64,000 nt of DNA from Embleya sp040629175 (lineage in GTDB: Bacteria > Actinomycetota > Actinomycetes > Streptomycetales > Streptomycetaceae): NCBI RefSeq assembly GCF_040629175.1, contig NZ_JBEXUX010000003.1:62001-126000 (forward strand). Direction: 5' to 3'. Position 1 is the stretch's first letter. Every line of letters begins with the position of its first letter. The notes beneath the pieces were generated by a model. It did not search any database and was not told the DNA's origin. It worked only from the letters and a program-made list of their open reading frames with translations. Below, piece after piece: positions 25,797 to 34,350 of the stretch. The translations under genes and the position numbers were made by a program.

Positions 25797-26629
25797 CAGG
25801 CGGCCTGTTCCTGTCGGGTGCCCACCTGCGAGAGGTCGACCATCCGGGCGGCGATCGCCTCGGGCGTGGGCCGGTACAGCTCGCCCGCGAGGTTGCCCTC
25901 GGCCAGGAAGACCACCCGGTCCGCGTAGGACGCGGCGACCGGGTCGTGGGTGACCATCACGATCGTGGCGCCGGTCCCGTCCACCGCGTGGCGCAGCAGG
26001 GTGAGCACCTCGGCGGCGGTGGTGGTGTCCAGCGCGCCGGTGGGTTCGTCCGCGAACAGCACGTCGGGCCGGGTGACCAGGGCGCGGGCGATCGCCACGC
26101 GCTGTTGCTGACCGCCGGACAGTTGCGCGGGTCGCCGATTCGCGTGCCGGTCCAGGCCGACCGTCGCGAGCACCTCGGCGGCGCGCCGGCGATCGGCGCG
26201 CACTCCGGCCAGGCGCAGCGGGAGCAGGACGTTCTTCTCCACGGTCAGCGAGGGCAGCAGGTTGAACGCCTGGAAGACGAAGCCGAGCCGGGTCCGGCGC
26301 AGCCGGGTGAGCTCGTTCTCCTTCATCGCGGTCAGGTCGTCGGTGCCCAGCAGCACCCGGCCGCCGTCCGGCCGGTCCAGGCCCGCGGCGCAGTGCAGGA
26401 AGGTGCTCTTGCCGGATCCGGACGGGCCCATCACCGCGGTGAAGGTGCCCCGGGGGATGGCCAGATCGATGCCGCGCAGCGCGTGTACCGCCGCCGCGCC
26501 CTTGCCGTACGCCTTGGTCACCGCGTCCAGCCGCACCGCGCAGTCCACCGAAGCGGGCGCCGCGTACCGCGGGGTGTACGCGGCATCCTTCTTCGCCTGC
26601 CGTGTACCGCGACCGCCTCGCCCGAACAT
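25796..26629 (-). CDS. ABC transporter ATPase, MacB/LolD type (second)
   Basis: The 277-residue ATPase has an N-terminal extension of about 30 residues, Walker A GPSGSGKS, Q-loop VFQAFNLLP, signature LSGGQQQR, Walker B ADEPTGALD and H-loop MVTHD. It pairs with the FtsX permease gene that follows. ATG at 26629 has GGGAGG 7 bases upstream. An imperfect palindrome at 26656-26676 may control the pair; no regulator gene is adjacent. Confidence 0.93.
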   Translation of the reverse strand: MFGRGGRGTRQAKKDAAYTPRYAAPASVDCAVRLDAVTKAYGKGAAAVHALRGIDLAIPRGTFTAVMGPSGSGKSTFLHCAAGLDRPDGGRVLLGTDDLTAMKENELTRLRRTRLGFVFQAFNLLPSLTVEKNVLLPLRLAGVRADRRRAAEVLATVGLDRHANRRPAQLSGGQQQRVAIARALVTRPDVLFADEPTGALDTTTAAEVLTLLRHAVDGTGATIVMVTHDPVAASYADRVVFLAEGNLAGELYRPTPEAIAARMVDLSQVGTRQEQAA

Positions 26630-26655
26630 GCTGCCTCCCGTGCCTCGTAACGCCT

Positions 26656-26676
26656 GTCGAAACCAACAGGTTCGAC
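26656..26676. promoter_or_regulatory. Candidate operator of the second ABC export operon
   Basis: GTCGAA (26656-26661) and TTCGAC (26671-26676) are perfect inverted arms with a 9-base spacer that extends the symmetry partly (ACC...AGG). The site is 27-47 bases upstream of the ATPase start. Confidence 0.5.
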
Positions 26677-26722
26677 GCTACAAATCGGGGGCTGTGCGGC
26701 ACGAGGGTGCGACCACGCGGAT

Positions 26723-26748
26723 CGGGGGTGGGGGCAACCCCACCCCCG
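26723..26748 (-). terminator. Terminator with GCAA tetraloop after the MFS gene
   Basis: CGGGGGTGGGG (26723-26733) and CCCCACCCCCG (26738-26748) pair over 11 bp around GCAA, a GNRA tetraloop, downstream of the MFS stop at 26806. Confidence 0.8.
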
Positions 26749-26805
26749 ACACGTCGAGGGGGTGGGGACGGGCGGCCCCGAGGCGGTGCCTGGGGCCGCG
26801 GGTGC

Positions 26806-28272
26806 TCAGGCGACCGGGCGGGCGCCCGGCTTGGCCCGGCTGGGCACCACGAAGGTGACGCCGAGGGCGACGACGGCGGCGACGGCCGCGCAGACGAAGG
26901 TCAGTACGAAGCCGCGTTCGGCGGGCAGTCCGCCCGGGCCGGGGTTGGCGGTGAGCAGCGTCGTGGAGATCGCGCTCGCGCAGGACATGCCGACGGTGCG
27001 GGCGATGGTGTTGATGCCGGTGGCGATGCCGGTCTGCTCGACCGGGACGGCGCCGACGATCAGGTTGGCCATCGCCGACATGGCCAGCCCGATACCGATG
27101 CCGAAGATGAACATGGCGACCAGGATGTGCCAGCCGCTGGTGTGCAGGAGCGCCAGGAACGTGAAGCCCGCGGCCATCAGCACGCAGCCGGCGACCATCG
27201 CCGGCTTCGAGCCGAACCGCTTGTCGATCACGCCGGCCATCGGGCCGATCAGCAACATCGCGAACGCCTGCGGCAACACGTAGAGACCGGACACCGTCAC
27301 GGTGGTGCCGAAGCCGTAACCGGTGCTCTCGGGCATCTGCAGGAAGCGCGGCACGAGCAGCATGCCCGCCATCATCGAGAAGCCGACGAGCAGGCCGCCC
27401 AGGTTGGTCGCCCACACTCCGCGCAGGCGCATCACCCGCATGTCCACGAGCGGTTCGTCCGTGCGCGACTCGGCGAACACCCACAGTCCGAGGAAGACGA
27501 AGCCGGCCACGAACAGGCCGACGGTGTTCAGGGAGCCCCAGCCCCAGGACTCGCCCTTGCTCAGCGCCAGCATCACGCCGACCAGACCGAGCGACAACAA
27601 CGCGCCGCCGAGCCAGTGGATCCGGGTCTTGACCCGGACCGGCGATTCGGGGATCAGGAACCACGAGGCGATCGCGGTGACCAGGCAGGTCGCCATCGGG
27701 ATCCAGAACAGCCAGTGGTAGGACAGGTGGTCCATGATCGGACCGGTGATCACGATGCCGATGCCGCCGCCGATGCCCATGATCGCGGACATCAGGCCGA
27801 TCGCACCCGCGCGGCGCTCCGGCGGGAACTCGTCGCGCACGATGCCGAAGGAGAGCGGGAACACCGCGCCGCCGAAGCCCTGGATCACCCGACCGATGAT
27901 CATCAGTCCGACCGAGTCGGCGAGCGCGCACACCAGCGAGCCGAACGCGAGCATGCCGATGGTGAACACGAACAGGCGCTTCTTGCCGTACATGTCGCCC
28001 AGCCGCCCCAGGATGGGCGTGGTCACCGAGGCGCACAGCAGGTAGCCGGTCATCAGCCACGAGGTGGCGTCGGCGGTGGCCCCGATCTCGGTCTGGATCT
28101 GCGGGAGGGCCGGCGCCAGCATCGACTGGAGCAGCGAGTAGGTCAGCGCACCCATGATCAGGACGAGCAGGACGAACCCCGTCCGGCTCATGCCCGCGGG
28201 CGCGGCCTCGACCGGGGTTTCGGGTGCGATGGGCGGGACAGTGGCGGACGGCGCCTGCTGCGCGCTCTTCAA
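26806..28272 (-). CDS. MFS drug efflux transporter (DHA2, 14 TMS)
   Basis: The 488-residue protein has about 14 membrane helices and the DHA2 signatures: a motif A-like GRLGDMYGKKR after helix 2 and a motif C-like GIGGGIGIVITGPI in helix 5. Such proteins export drugs by proton antiport. TTG at 28272 is preferred because AAGGAA lies 6 bases upstream; an upstream GTG lacks a ribosome site. The first 45 residues are a hydrophilic Pro/Ala segment. A GGTTGG/CCAACC palindrome lies about 64-80 bases upstream, typical of repression by a TetR or MarR protein, but no such gene is adjacent. Confidence 0.9.
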   Translation of the reverse strand: MKSAQQAPSATVPPIAPETPVEAAPAGMSRTGFVLLVLIMGALTYSLLQSMLAPALPQIQTEIGATADATSWLMTGYLLCASVTTPILGRLGDMYGKKRLFVFTIGMLAFGSLVCALADSVGLMIIGRVIQGFGGAVFPLSFGIVRDEFPPERRAGAIGLMSAIMGIGGGIGIVITGPIMDHLSYHWLFWIPMATCLVTAIASWFLIPESPVRVKTRIHWLGGALLSLGLVGVMLALSKGESWGWGSLNTVGLFVAGFVFLGLWVFAESRTDEPLVDMRVMRLRGVWATNLGGLLVGFSMMAGMLLVPRFLQMPESTGYGFGTTVTVSGLYVLPQAFAMLLIGPMAGVIDKRFGSKPAMVAGCVLMAAGFTFLALLHTSGWHILVAMFIFGIGIGLAMSAMANLIVGAVPVEQTGIATGINTIARTVGMSCASAISTTLLTANPGPGGLPAERGFVLTFVCAAVAAVVALGVTFVVPSRAKPGARPVA

Positions 28273-28335
28273 GGTTGGTTCCTTACATGTACGGGCCACC
28301 GACAGGAACGCACGGCGCCCCGTGACAGGGTTTTT

Positions 28336-28352
28336 GGTTGGGTGTACCAACC
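28336..28352. promoter_or_regulatory. Candidate operator of the MFS gene
   Basis: GGTTGG (28336-28341) and CCAACC (28347-28352) flank five bases. On the minus strand a TAAAGT -10-like box lies just upstream, so the palindrome would cover the start of transcription. Confidence 0.55.
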
Positions 28353-28493
28353 GACTTTATGCGGCGCAGGAAGACTTGATCACCGTTCAACGAGACGTCG
28401 GGGTAAATTCCCCGTAAGTATTTGCTGCGCAATCTTCCACAATCTGTCAAATAACGGCCAAACCTCGACGGGCGATTCTGTGCCAAGATCGAT

Positions 28494-28508
28494 CTGACGC
28501 ATCGTCAC
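28494..28508. promoter_or_regulatory. CTGACGnnnCGTCAG-type palindrome (copy 3)
   Basis: CTGACGCATCGTCAC matches at all but the last base and ends 20 bases before the cupin start codon. Confidence 0.6.
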
Positions 28509-28527
28509 TTCCTGGGAGGGCAACCCC

Positions 28528-29007
28528 GTGGCGGATCGAGAACCAGAGCTGCGCATCACCCACATCTCCGAGACCCCGTGGCACGAGGTCAAGGCCCAGT
28601 CGCACGGGGGCCGACGCACCTCGGTCTGGGAGAAGTTCCTGGAGTGGTCCCCCGAGCGCATGGTGATCTACGCCCGCTACGACGCGGGTGTCGTGGTCGA
28701 ACGGCACGGCCACATGTCCGAGCACTACGTCTTCGTACTCGCCGGCGAGGTCCTGATCGGCGACCGCCCGTGCCCCGCCGGCACCCACATCACCCTCGAA
28801 CAGGGCGCCGCCTTCGGCCCGCTGATCGCCGGCCCCGAGGGCGCGACGCTGTACGAGGTCATGTGCGGCGACCCCCGAGCGGTCCCCGCCGACCGCGAGG
28901 GCTTCGACCGCCTGTGCGCCGAACGCGACATCACCCCCCTCCCCAACCCCCCGGTCCCCTGGCCCGACTGGCTGGCCACCCGCACCGACGGCAACCCCGG
29001 CGCCTAG
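28528..29007 (+). CDS. Cupin-domain protein
   Basis: The 159-residue protein carries one cupin barrel (about 45-125) with metal-binding motif 1 RHGHMSEHYVFVLAGEV (His, His, Glu ligands) and a motif-2-like PAGTHITLEQG with a further His. The GTG start at 28528 has GGAGG 8 bases upstream. It may be a small dioxygenase, an isomerase or a ChrR-like metal sensor; the sequence does not decide. It is divergent from the MFS gene and carries a copy of the recurrent palindrome in its leader. Confidence 0.8.
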   Translation: MADREPELRITHISETPWHEVKAQSHGGRRTSVWEKFLEWSPERMVIYARYDAGVVVERHGHMSEHYVFVLAGEVLIGDRPCPAGTHITLEQGAAFGPLIAGPEGATLYEVMCGDPRAVPADREGFDRLCAERDITPLPNPPVPWPDWLATRTDGNPGA

Positions 29008-29115
29008 CCCGGTCCGGCGGATCCTGGTGGATCGAACACGCAACGCGACCCGTCGCGGGACGGCGCGGCGGGCGCGGCGCGCGGTGGGGCCTGGCCGCGG
29101 GCACGGAAAATCAGG

Positions 29116-29166
29116 CCACCTGTGGGCAGGTGGATCTGTCTTCAAAGGCCGCAAGCTGCCTAGCCT
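29116..29166 (+). promoter_or_regulatory. Promoter and dyad of the aminotransferase gene
   Basis: TAGCCT (29161-29166) is followed by 6 bases and the ATG at 29173, the leaderless arrangement. A perfect dyad, CCACCTG/CAGGTGG around TGGG (29116-29133), lies where a -35 region operator would be; it could also end the cupin transcript. Confidence 0.5.
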
Positions 29167-29172
29167 CGCGGT

Positions 29173-30240
29173 ATGGACACGGAACTGGACTCGAATCCGA
29201 CGTCGGACCCGGACCGGGAGCTTGCGCACTGGAGCGCGGAGCCCGGCTGGCTCAACACCGCGAGCAGCGGCCTGCCACCGGATGTCGCCATCGCGGCGCT
29301 GACCCGGGCCCAGGAGACCTGGCGGCGCGGGCGGATCGACATGGACGGATTCCACGCGGCCGGTGAACGGGCGCGTGCCTGCTTCGGCCGGATCGTCGGC
29401 GCGCCGGCCGAGGCGATCATGGCGGGCAACACCACCTCCGGACTGCTCGCGCCGTTCGCCGCCGGCCTGCCCGCCGGTGGGCGACTCGTGGTGCCGGAGG
29501 TCGAGTTCACCTCGAACCTGTTCCCGTGGCTGGTCCAGGAGGCCCGCGGCGTCGAGGTGGTCACGGTGCCGACCGCCGAACTCGTCGAGGCGATCGACGA
29601 ACGCACCACGGCCGTCGCGTTCAGCCTGGTCCAGTCCGCCGACGGGTCGATCGCGGCCGAGGCGGACATCGTCGCGGCGGCCCGCGCGTACGGTGCGAGC
29701 GTCTACGTGGACGGCACCCAGGCCTGCGGGTGGCTGCCGGTGGACGCGACCCGGTACGACCTGTTCGTGGTCAGCGCCTACAAGTGGCTGATGGCCCCGC
29801 GCGGCGCGGCGTACGGCTACGTCGCACCGGAACTGGCCGCCCGCACCCTCCCGCACGCCGCCAACTGGTACGCCGGCGCGCCCGACGTCGACCCCTACTA
29901 CGGCCCGCCGCTGCGGCTGACCGACAGCGCGCGCCGGTTCGACACCTCGCCGTCGTGGTTCTGCCAGGTGGGCGCCGACCCCGCGCTCGAACTGGTCGAG
30001 CGGATCGGGGTCGAGCACATCCACGCCCACGACATCGCCCTGGCCGACCGCTTCCGGACCGGCCTGGGCCTGCCGCCCGGCGACAGCGCGATCGTCGCGA
30101 TCGACCTCCCCGACGCCCAGGCCCGCCTGGCCGCCGCCGACATCCACTTCTCGGCGCGCGCGGGCCGCACCCGGCTCGCCTTCCACGTGTACAACACCGA
30201 CGCCGACGTGGACGCGGCCGTGGCCGCGCTCACCGCCTGA
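29173..30240 (+). CDS. Class V aminotransferase (cysteine desulfurase-like)
   Basis: The 355-residue fold-type I PLP enzyme has a NTTSGLL phosphate-binding segment, VYVDGTQACGW with the cofactor-ring Asp, and the Schiff-base Lys204 in VVSAYKWLMAPRG. It lacks an obvious catalytic Cys loop of the IscS type and resembles the broad selenocysteine lyase/isopenicillin epimerase-like group. It is shorter than IscS (about 400). The ATG at 29173 has no Shine-Dalgarno but a -10 box 6 bases upstream. The substrate is unknown. Confidence 0.85.
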   Translation: MDTELDSNPTSDPDRELAHWSAEPGWLNTASSGLPPDVAIAALTRAQETWRRGRIDMDGFHAAGERARACFGRIVGAPAEAIMAGNTTSGLLAPFAAGLPAGGRLVVPEVEFTSNLFPWLVQEARGVEVVTVPTAELVEAIDERTTAVAFSLVQSADGSIAAEADIVAAARAYGASVYVDGTQACGWLPVDATRYDLFVVSAYKWLMAPRGAAYGYVAPELAARTLPHAANWYAGAPDVDPYYGPPLRLTDSARRFDTSPSWFCQVGADPALELVERIGVEHIHAHDIALADRFRTGLGLPPGDSAIVAIDLPDAQARLAAADIHFSARAGRTRLAFHVYNTDADVDAAVAALTA

Positions 30241-30246
30241 CCCACC

Positions 30247-30299
30247 GGGCCCGCCCGCCGACGGCCACGCCGAGCGGGCCGGACACACCGGGCGGGCCC
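30247..30299. terminator. Long stem-loop between convergent genes
   Basis: GGGCCCGCCCG (30247-30257) and CGGGCGGGCCC (30289-30299) are perfect 11-bp arms with a 31-base loop. It sits between the aminotransferase and LLM genes, which converge. Confidence 0.7.
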
Positions 30300-30315
30300 A
30301 CGTCCCCTCCCCGAC

Positions 30316-31299
30316 TCAGAGCAGCACCGAAGCCAGCGACCGCCAATCCGCCATCGGCGCCTGCGTCATCGTCTCGCCGAGCACCTGGACGCAGACGTGG
30401 TCGGCTCCGGCCGCGAACTGCGCGTGCACGCCCGCGTGGATCGCCGATTCGTCACCCGAGACCACCAGTCGGTCGACCAGCCGTTCGCTGCCGCCGTCCG
30501 CGAAGTCCTCCTCGGCCAGGCCCAGACGCAGCAGGTTGCGCCGGTAGTTGGGCAGTTCGAGGTAGATCCGCAGGTGCTCGCGGGCACGCCGCAACACCGT
30601 CTCGCGGTCGGTCGCGACCACCACGGCCTGCTCCACCGCGAGCAGCCGATCCGGTCCCAGCGCCGCACGCGCCTGGGCGGTGTGCTCGGGCGTGACCAGA
30701 TAGGTGTGTGCGCCGTCGGCCCGCTCCCGGGCCAGGTCCAGCATCCGCGGGCCGAGCGCCGCGAGCACCCGCGGCGGGCGCGGGGCGTCGCCGCCGGCCG
30801 CGAAGTACAGCGAGGAGTCCATCGCGTCCAGGTACTCGCGCATGTGCGCGAGCGGCTTCTCGTACCTGCGCCCGCCCGGCCGCAGGCCCTCGACCAGCCC
30901 GCCGTGACTGATCCCCAGCCCGGTCAGGAAGCGCCCCGGGTGGGCCTCGTGCACCGTGCGCGCCGCCGCGTTGGCGGCCATCGCGTCCCGGGCCCACACA
31001 TTCGCGATCCCGGTCGCGGCGGCGATCCGCGGCGCGGCGCCCAGCATCAGCAGCGCCTGGGTGAACGCCTCGCGGCCCACCGTCTCGCCCCACCACAGTG
31101 CGCCGTAGCCGAGTTCGTCGAACTCGGCCACGGTCTCGCGCAGTTTCGGCACGGGCAGGAAGTCGAGCGCCGCAGTCCACAGCCCGATCCGGCCCAGGTC
31201 CGGACCGGACCCTCCCGCGAGCCCCGGCGCGGACCGAGGCCCGGTGGTGGTCGGTATCGACGAGGGTGCGGGTGCCGGTGTCGACGGCGGTGTGGTCAT
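30316..31299 (-). CDS. LLM-class F420-dependent oxidoreductase (TIGR03620-like)
   Basis: The 327-residue TIM-barrel protein shows GYGALWWGETVGREAFTQ, the IANVWARDAMAANAAART strand-helix and HPGRFLTGLGISHG, matching the LLM subgroup I recall as TIGR03620. A low-complexity Thr/Pro N-terminus of about 35 residues precedes the barrel. ATG at 31299 has GGGAG 6 bases upstream. An imperfect palindrome, 26-42 bases upstream, suggests TetR-type control. The substrate is unknown. Confidence 0.87.
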   Translation of the reverse strand: MTTPPSTPAPAPSSIPTTTGPRSAPGLAGGSGPDLGRIGLWTAALDFLPVPKLRETVAEFDELGYGALWWGETVGREAFTQALLMLGAAPRIAAATGIANVWARDAMAANAAARTVHEAHPGRFLTGLGISHGGLVEGLRPGGRRYEKPLAHMREYLDAMDSSLYFAAGGDAPRPPRVLAALGPRMLDLARERADGAHTYLVTPEHTAQARAALGPDRLLAVEQAVVVATDRETVLRRAREHLRIYLELPNYRRNLLRLGLAEEDFADGGSERLVDRLVVSGDESAIHAGVHAQFAAGADHVCVQVLGETMTQAPMADWRSLASVLL

Positions 31300-31324
31300 G
31301 GCGCGCTCCCGAGATCCTGGCGTC

Positions 31325-31341
31325 CTGTAACGCTGTAACAG
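31325..31341. promoter_or_regulatory. TetR-type operator before the LLM gene
   Basis: CTGTAACGCTGTAACAG is symmetric except at two positions and the central three (CTGT, A, AC, GCT, GT, A, ACAG). It also reads as an 8-base direct repeat CTGTAACG/CTGTAACA. Confidence 0.55.
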
Positions 31342-31382
31342 ACAGATTCTCCCGCACCATACCGGTCGACATGGGCCACCCT

Positions 31383-31399
31383 TGGTTCCGAGGGAACCA
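31383..31399. promoter_or_regulatory. Perfect palindrome between LLM and AIM24 genes
   Basis: TGGTTCCGAGGGAACCA has 7-bp perfect arms around GAG and lies in the divergent intergenic region, about 80 bases from each start codon. Confidence 0.5.
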
Positions 31400-31478
31400 T
31401 GGACGCGGAATCATGGTCTGGTCACACGTACCAGGTGCCAACCGCACCCATGCCGTTGCCGGATCCGTCGGAGACCTC

Positions 31479-32351
31479 GTGCAGAGTCCGTTGTTCAACC
31501 ACACGCTGCGCCAGTCCGCAGAGCGCTACAGCCTGCAGAACGCGCACATGCTCCGGGTACTGCTGGCCCCGGAGGTGGGCACCGAGGTACTCGCCCGCAA
31601 GGGCGCGATGGTGGCCTACCAGGGAAGCGTGCAATTCGAGGGGGCGTTCCAGACCGCCGCCGAGATCCGCACCGGCGCGCTGACCGGCGACATGCTGGAC
31701 CTGATGCGCTGCCACGGACACGGCACGGTCTACCTGGCCAATCAGGCACAGAGCATCCACATCCTGAATCTGCACAACGAGTCGCTGATCGTCGAGGACG
31801 AGAACGTCCTGGCCCTGGACAACACGCTGAACTGGAGCGTCGTACAGATCGACGCGGGCTACAACGTGGGCGGCATGGGCGCCTATTCGATGCAGATCGG
31901 CGGCACCGGCAAGATCGTGATCACCACGTCCGGCGCGCCGCTGGTCCTGCGCGCGTCCCACGATCGCGAGGTGTTCGCGGACGCCGACGCGGTGATCGCC
32001 TGGACCGCCGGCCTGCAGACCAGCCTTCAGGCGCAGGCCACGTCCTCGCGGATCTGGCGCCGGCGCCGACAGACCGGCGAAGGCTGGACGATGGCCTTCA
32101 CCGGCGAGGGCTACGTGGTGGTCCAGCCCAGCGAGATCCTGCCGGTGAACCTGACCGCGATGGACGGGAACCGCTTCGTGGGCATGGGTCGGGACGGCTT
32201 CCAGAACAACACCTGGGCCGGCCCCGGCGGCCCGCACGGCGCACCGCCCCCGCCGCCCGGCCCGGGTGGGCCATACGGCGGCCCCGGCCCCTACGGCCCC
32301 GGCCCCCAGGGCCCGTACGGTCCGCCCGGGCCGTACGGCCCACCCCGCTGA
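31479..32351 (+). CDS. AIM24-family protein
   Basis: The 290-residue protein begins with the MQSPLFNHTLRQ-type start usual for actinobacterial AIM24 proteins (here GTG at 31479, with GGAG 6 bases upstream). It has a beta-rich AIM24/TRAP-like domain to about residue 235, with VLARKGAMVAYQGSVQFEG and GDGFQNNTW-type segments, and ends in a Gly/Pro/Tyr-rich low-complexity tail (about 248-290). Bacterial AIM24 proteins have no settled function; the fold is that of the tryptophan RNA-binding attenuation protein. The tail resembles those of membrane-associated Streptomyces proteins and may mediate self-association. Confidence 0.88.
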   Translation: MQSPLFNHTLRQSAERYSLQNAHMLRVLLAPEVGTEVLARKGAMVAYQGSVQFEGAFQTAAEIRTGALTGDMLDLMRCHGHGTVYLANQAQSIHILNLHNESLIVEDENVLALDNTLNWSVVQIDAGYNVGGMGAYSMQIGGTGKIVITTSGAPLVLRASHDREVFADADAVIAWTAGLQTSLQAQATSSRIWRRRRQTGEGWTMAFTGEGYVVVQPSEILPVNLTAMDGNRFVGMGRDGFQNNTWAGPGGPHGAPPPPPGPGGPYGGPGPYGPGPQGPYGPPGPYGPPR

Positions 32352-32369
32352 TCCCTGCGCCCAGGCGTC

Positions 32370-32400
32370 GGCCGGGCCCCGCGTCGGCGGGCACCCGGCC
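32370..32400. terminator. Bidirectional terminator, AIM24/thioesterase
   Basis: GGCCGGG (32370-32376) and CCCGGCC (32394-32400) form a stem between the convergent AIM24 and thioesterase genes, whose stops are at 32351 and 32409. Confidence 0.55.
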
Positions 32401-32408
32401 CACCCCTC

Positions 32409-33266
32409 CTACCGCGCCCGCGGCCGAGGCGCCCGCGCCAACTGCCGCGACTGCGCGACCAGTCGGTCCGCCGAATCCCACACCTCGCCGTCCTCCTCCA
32501 GGTAGCCGCCGGCCAGGTTGCGCGTGGTCAGCGACACCCGCAGCCACCCCGGCACCGGCCGGGCCCGCACATGCACGGTCAACTCCACGGTCGGCACCCA
32601 GCCGCGCAGGCCCAGATCGAACGCGGTCGGCGGCAGCGCGTCGACCGCGAGCAACAACGCGAGCGGGTCCGGGTCGCGGCCGTCCGCGAGCCGCCACCAG
32701 GCGCGCACCTCACCGCGTCCGGACGGCTTCCCGGTCAGCCAGCCGGCCGCCGCCGGATCGAGCAGTTGCTCGGTGCGGTCCATGAACGTGCTGCGCCGGA
32801 TCGGCGCCACATCGGAAAAGCTCGCGGCGCACTGCTCGGGCGAGGGCAGTTCCGGCGGCCGGGCGGTGGTGTGCACCTGCGGATCCAACCCGGCCAGATC
32901 GCCGTAGGTGGCGGTCACCTGGACCCGGCTCTCGCCGTCCTGCACGATCCGGGCGGTGCCGGTGCTGAGCGTGCGTCCGGTGCGCAATACCTCCGTACGC
33001 ACCTCGGCGGGCCCCGGATGCGACGTGGTCAGGTAGTGCGCGGTGATCGTGAACGGGTCCGGATGCGGCAGGGCCGCGCCGAGCGCGCGGCCGGCGAGGG
33101 CGAGCAGGTAACCGCCGTTGAGGCCCATGCCGAACGCCCAGTCCGGCGAGAGCGTGGTGTCGTAGACGCCCGACGCGTCCGGGCGCGGAACGCACCTGGT
33201 GTCCCGATCGAGTTCATGGAGCGGCGCGGCGACCGGCCCGGTCTCGGCGGATGCCTGTTCGGTCAT
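32409..33266 (-). CDS. Acyl-CoA thioesterase (TesB-like, double hot-dog)
   Basis: The 285-residue protein has two hot-dog repeats: an N-terminal half with WAFGMGLNGGYLLALAGRAL and a C-terminal half with PPTAFDLGLRGWVPTVELTVHVRA. This is the pattern of TesB/TE-II-like acyl-CoA thioesterases, which hydrolyse fatty acyl-CoA. ATG at 33266 was chosen; the upstream extension is not family-like and would place the palindrome at 33291-33305 inside the gene. That palindrome, 25-39 bases before the start, links it to the LLM/SDR set. Confidence 0.83.
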   Translation of the reverse strand: MTEQASAETGPVAAPLHELDRDTRCVPRPDASGVYDTTLSPDWAFGMGLNGGYLLALAGRALGAALPHPDPFTITAHYLTTSHPGPAEVRTEVLRTGRTLSTGTARIVQDGESRVQVTATYGDLAGLDPQVHTTARPPELPSPEQCAASFSDVAPIRRSTFMDRTEQLLDPAAAGWLTGKPSGRGEVRAWWRLADGRDPDPLALLLAVDALPPTAFDLGLRGWVPTVELTVHVRARPVPGWLRVSLTTRNLAGGYLEEDGEVWDSADRLVAQSRQLARAPRPRAR

Positions 33267-33290
33267 GGTGACGACTCCACGGGTGCTCGA

Positions 33291-33305
33291 CTGACGAACA
33301 ATCAG
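33291..33305. promoter_or_regulatory. CTGACGnnnCGTCAG-type palindrome (copy 4, degenerate)
   Basis: CTGACGAACAATCAG keeps one perfect half-site and two mismatches in the other, 25-39 bases upstream of the thioesterase start. Confidence 0.45.
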
Positions 33306-33326
33306 CTTGGCACAGTCATGGATCCG

Positions 33327-33352
33327 GCCGGCCGGCGCGTCCACCGGCCGGC
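33327..33352 (-). terminator. Terminator of the bpa operon
   Basis: GCCGGCCGG (33327-33335) and CCGGCCGGC (33344-33352) pair perfectly around 8 bases, just beyond the bpa stop at 33378. Confidence 0.7.
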
Positions 33353-33377
33353 GACCGCGCGCTCGGACCGGCCCCGC

Positions 33378-33806
33378 TCACAGATACGAGCCGTCGTCCT
33401 CCCCGCCCGGAAACCCGTGCGGTGGCCCCACCTCGGCGTTGTTCCGCAACATCAGGGTCAACCGGATGCCGCCCCACAACCCTTCCAACCAGCCGATCAA
33501 CTGCGCGTGCACGATCCGTAGTTCCCCCACGCTCGGCGCGTCGCCGTCGGCGAACGGCCGGGTCAGGCGCGCCAGTTCCTCGTACAGGTCGGGCGCGAGC
33601 GATCGCCGCAGCTCGGGCAGCGAGCGCTCGTAGACGGTGCGCACCCGGCCTCGGCCGGACTCGTCCAGCGGCGCGTCCCGCAGTTCCTCCAGAAGGTGGC
33701 GAATCATCTCGGCGACGCGCATCACGCGGTCGGGCGCCGGCACGAGTTCGCCGAGTGGACGCCGGTCGTCCCCGTCGTGGGTGGTGGTGACAATCGGATC
33801 AACCAT
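33378..33806 (-). CDS. bpa: Bacterial proteasome activator (Bpa/PafE) family protein
   Basis: The 142-residue helical protein matches Bpa/PafE (DUF2587): RVMRVAEMIRHLLEELRDAPLDE, the LAPDLYEEL helix, and the conserved LRIVHAQLIGWLEGLWGGI segment near 95-115. Bpa forms ATP-independent dodecameric rings that open the 20S proteasome gate through a C-terminal GQYL tail. Here the last four residues are GSYL, so the Gln is Ser. It is at the short end of the family (about 150-175). No proteasome genes are in the window. It follows a small membrane protein gene by 44 bases and ends at a hairpin. Confidence 0.87.
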   Translation of the reverse strand: MVDPIVTTTHDGDDRRPLGELVPAPDRVMRVAEMIRHLLEELRDAPLDESGRGRVRTVYERSLPELRRSLAPDLYEELARLTRPFADGDAPSVGELRIVHAQLIGWLEGLWGGIRLTLMLRNNAEVGPPHGFPGGEDDGSYL

Positions 33807-33850
33807 GCGCCGCGCCTACCCGGCGCGGAAGCCGGAAAACCGCCGGGGGG

Positions 33851-34177
33851 TCAGCCCCGGGCCCGCGAGGCGGGCGGAGCGGACGGTCCGGACGGCCCCG
33901 GATCGCACTCGCGCACCGGCGGGGTGTGCTCGTCGGGCAGCGGGTGCGCACGCGCCTCGTCGTCCTCGGCGGCCGGCTCGGCCGCCGGCCGCTCACCCCC
34001 GCGCAGCGGCGGAATCGGGTCCCCTTCCGATGCCTGCGCCACCGTCGGCGCCCCGACCGCCCGGGCGTCGGCGGCCCGCTCCGCCCGCGCCCGCGCCTTG
34101 GCCGCCCGCAGCACCACGATCACGCCCGCGAGGAACAGCAGGTATGCGACCGCGCCCACCACCAACCAGGTCCACAC
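33851..34177 (-). CDS. Small single-pass membrane protein, unknown
   Basis: GTG at 34177, with GGGGAGAGG just upstream, opens a 108-residue frame. One hydrophobic helix spans about 2-24, followed by an Ala/Arg-rich segment that is likely a coiled coil (about 25-45) and an acidic, Pro-rich disordered tail. I recognise no family. It probably shares a transcript with bpa. Confidence 0.55.
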   Translation of the reverse strand: MWTWLVVGAVAYLLFLAGVIVVLRAAKARARAERAADARAVGAPTVAQASEGDPIPPLRGGERPAAEPAAEDDEARAHPLPDEHTPPVRECDPGPSGPSAPPASRARG

Positions 34178-34350
34178 AGCCCTCTCCCCACGCCAGTCGA
34201 TCACCAAGAGCTATCAACCGAAATCTACCCGTAGGCAAGGCCCGCCCAACGCGTCTCGTGCGTCCGCCTCGTGCGGGTTCCGTGGAGAACCCGCGCAGAT
34301 CGCCGTTCACGCCACCGCCGGCCCGGCCGAACGCACCGCACCTCGCTTGC

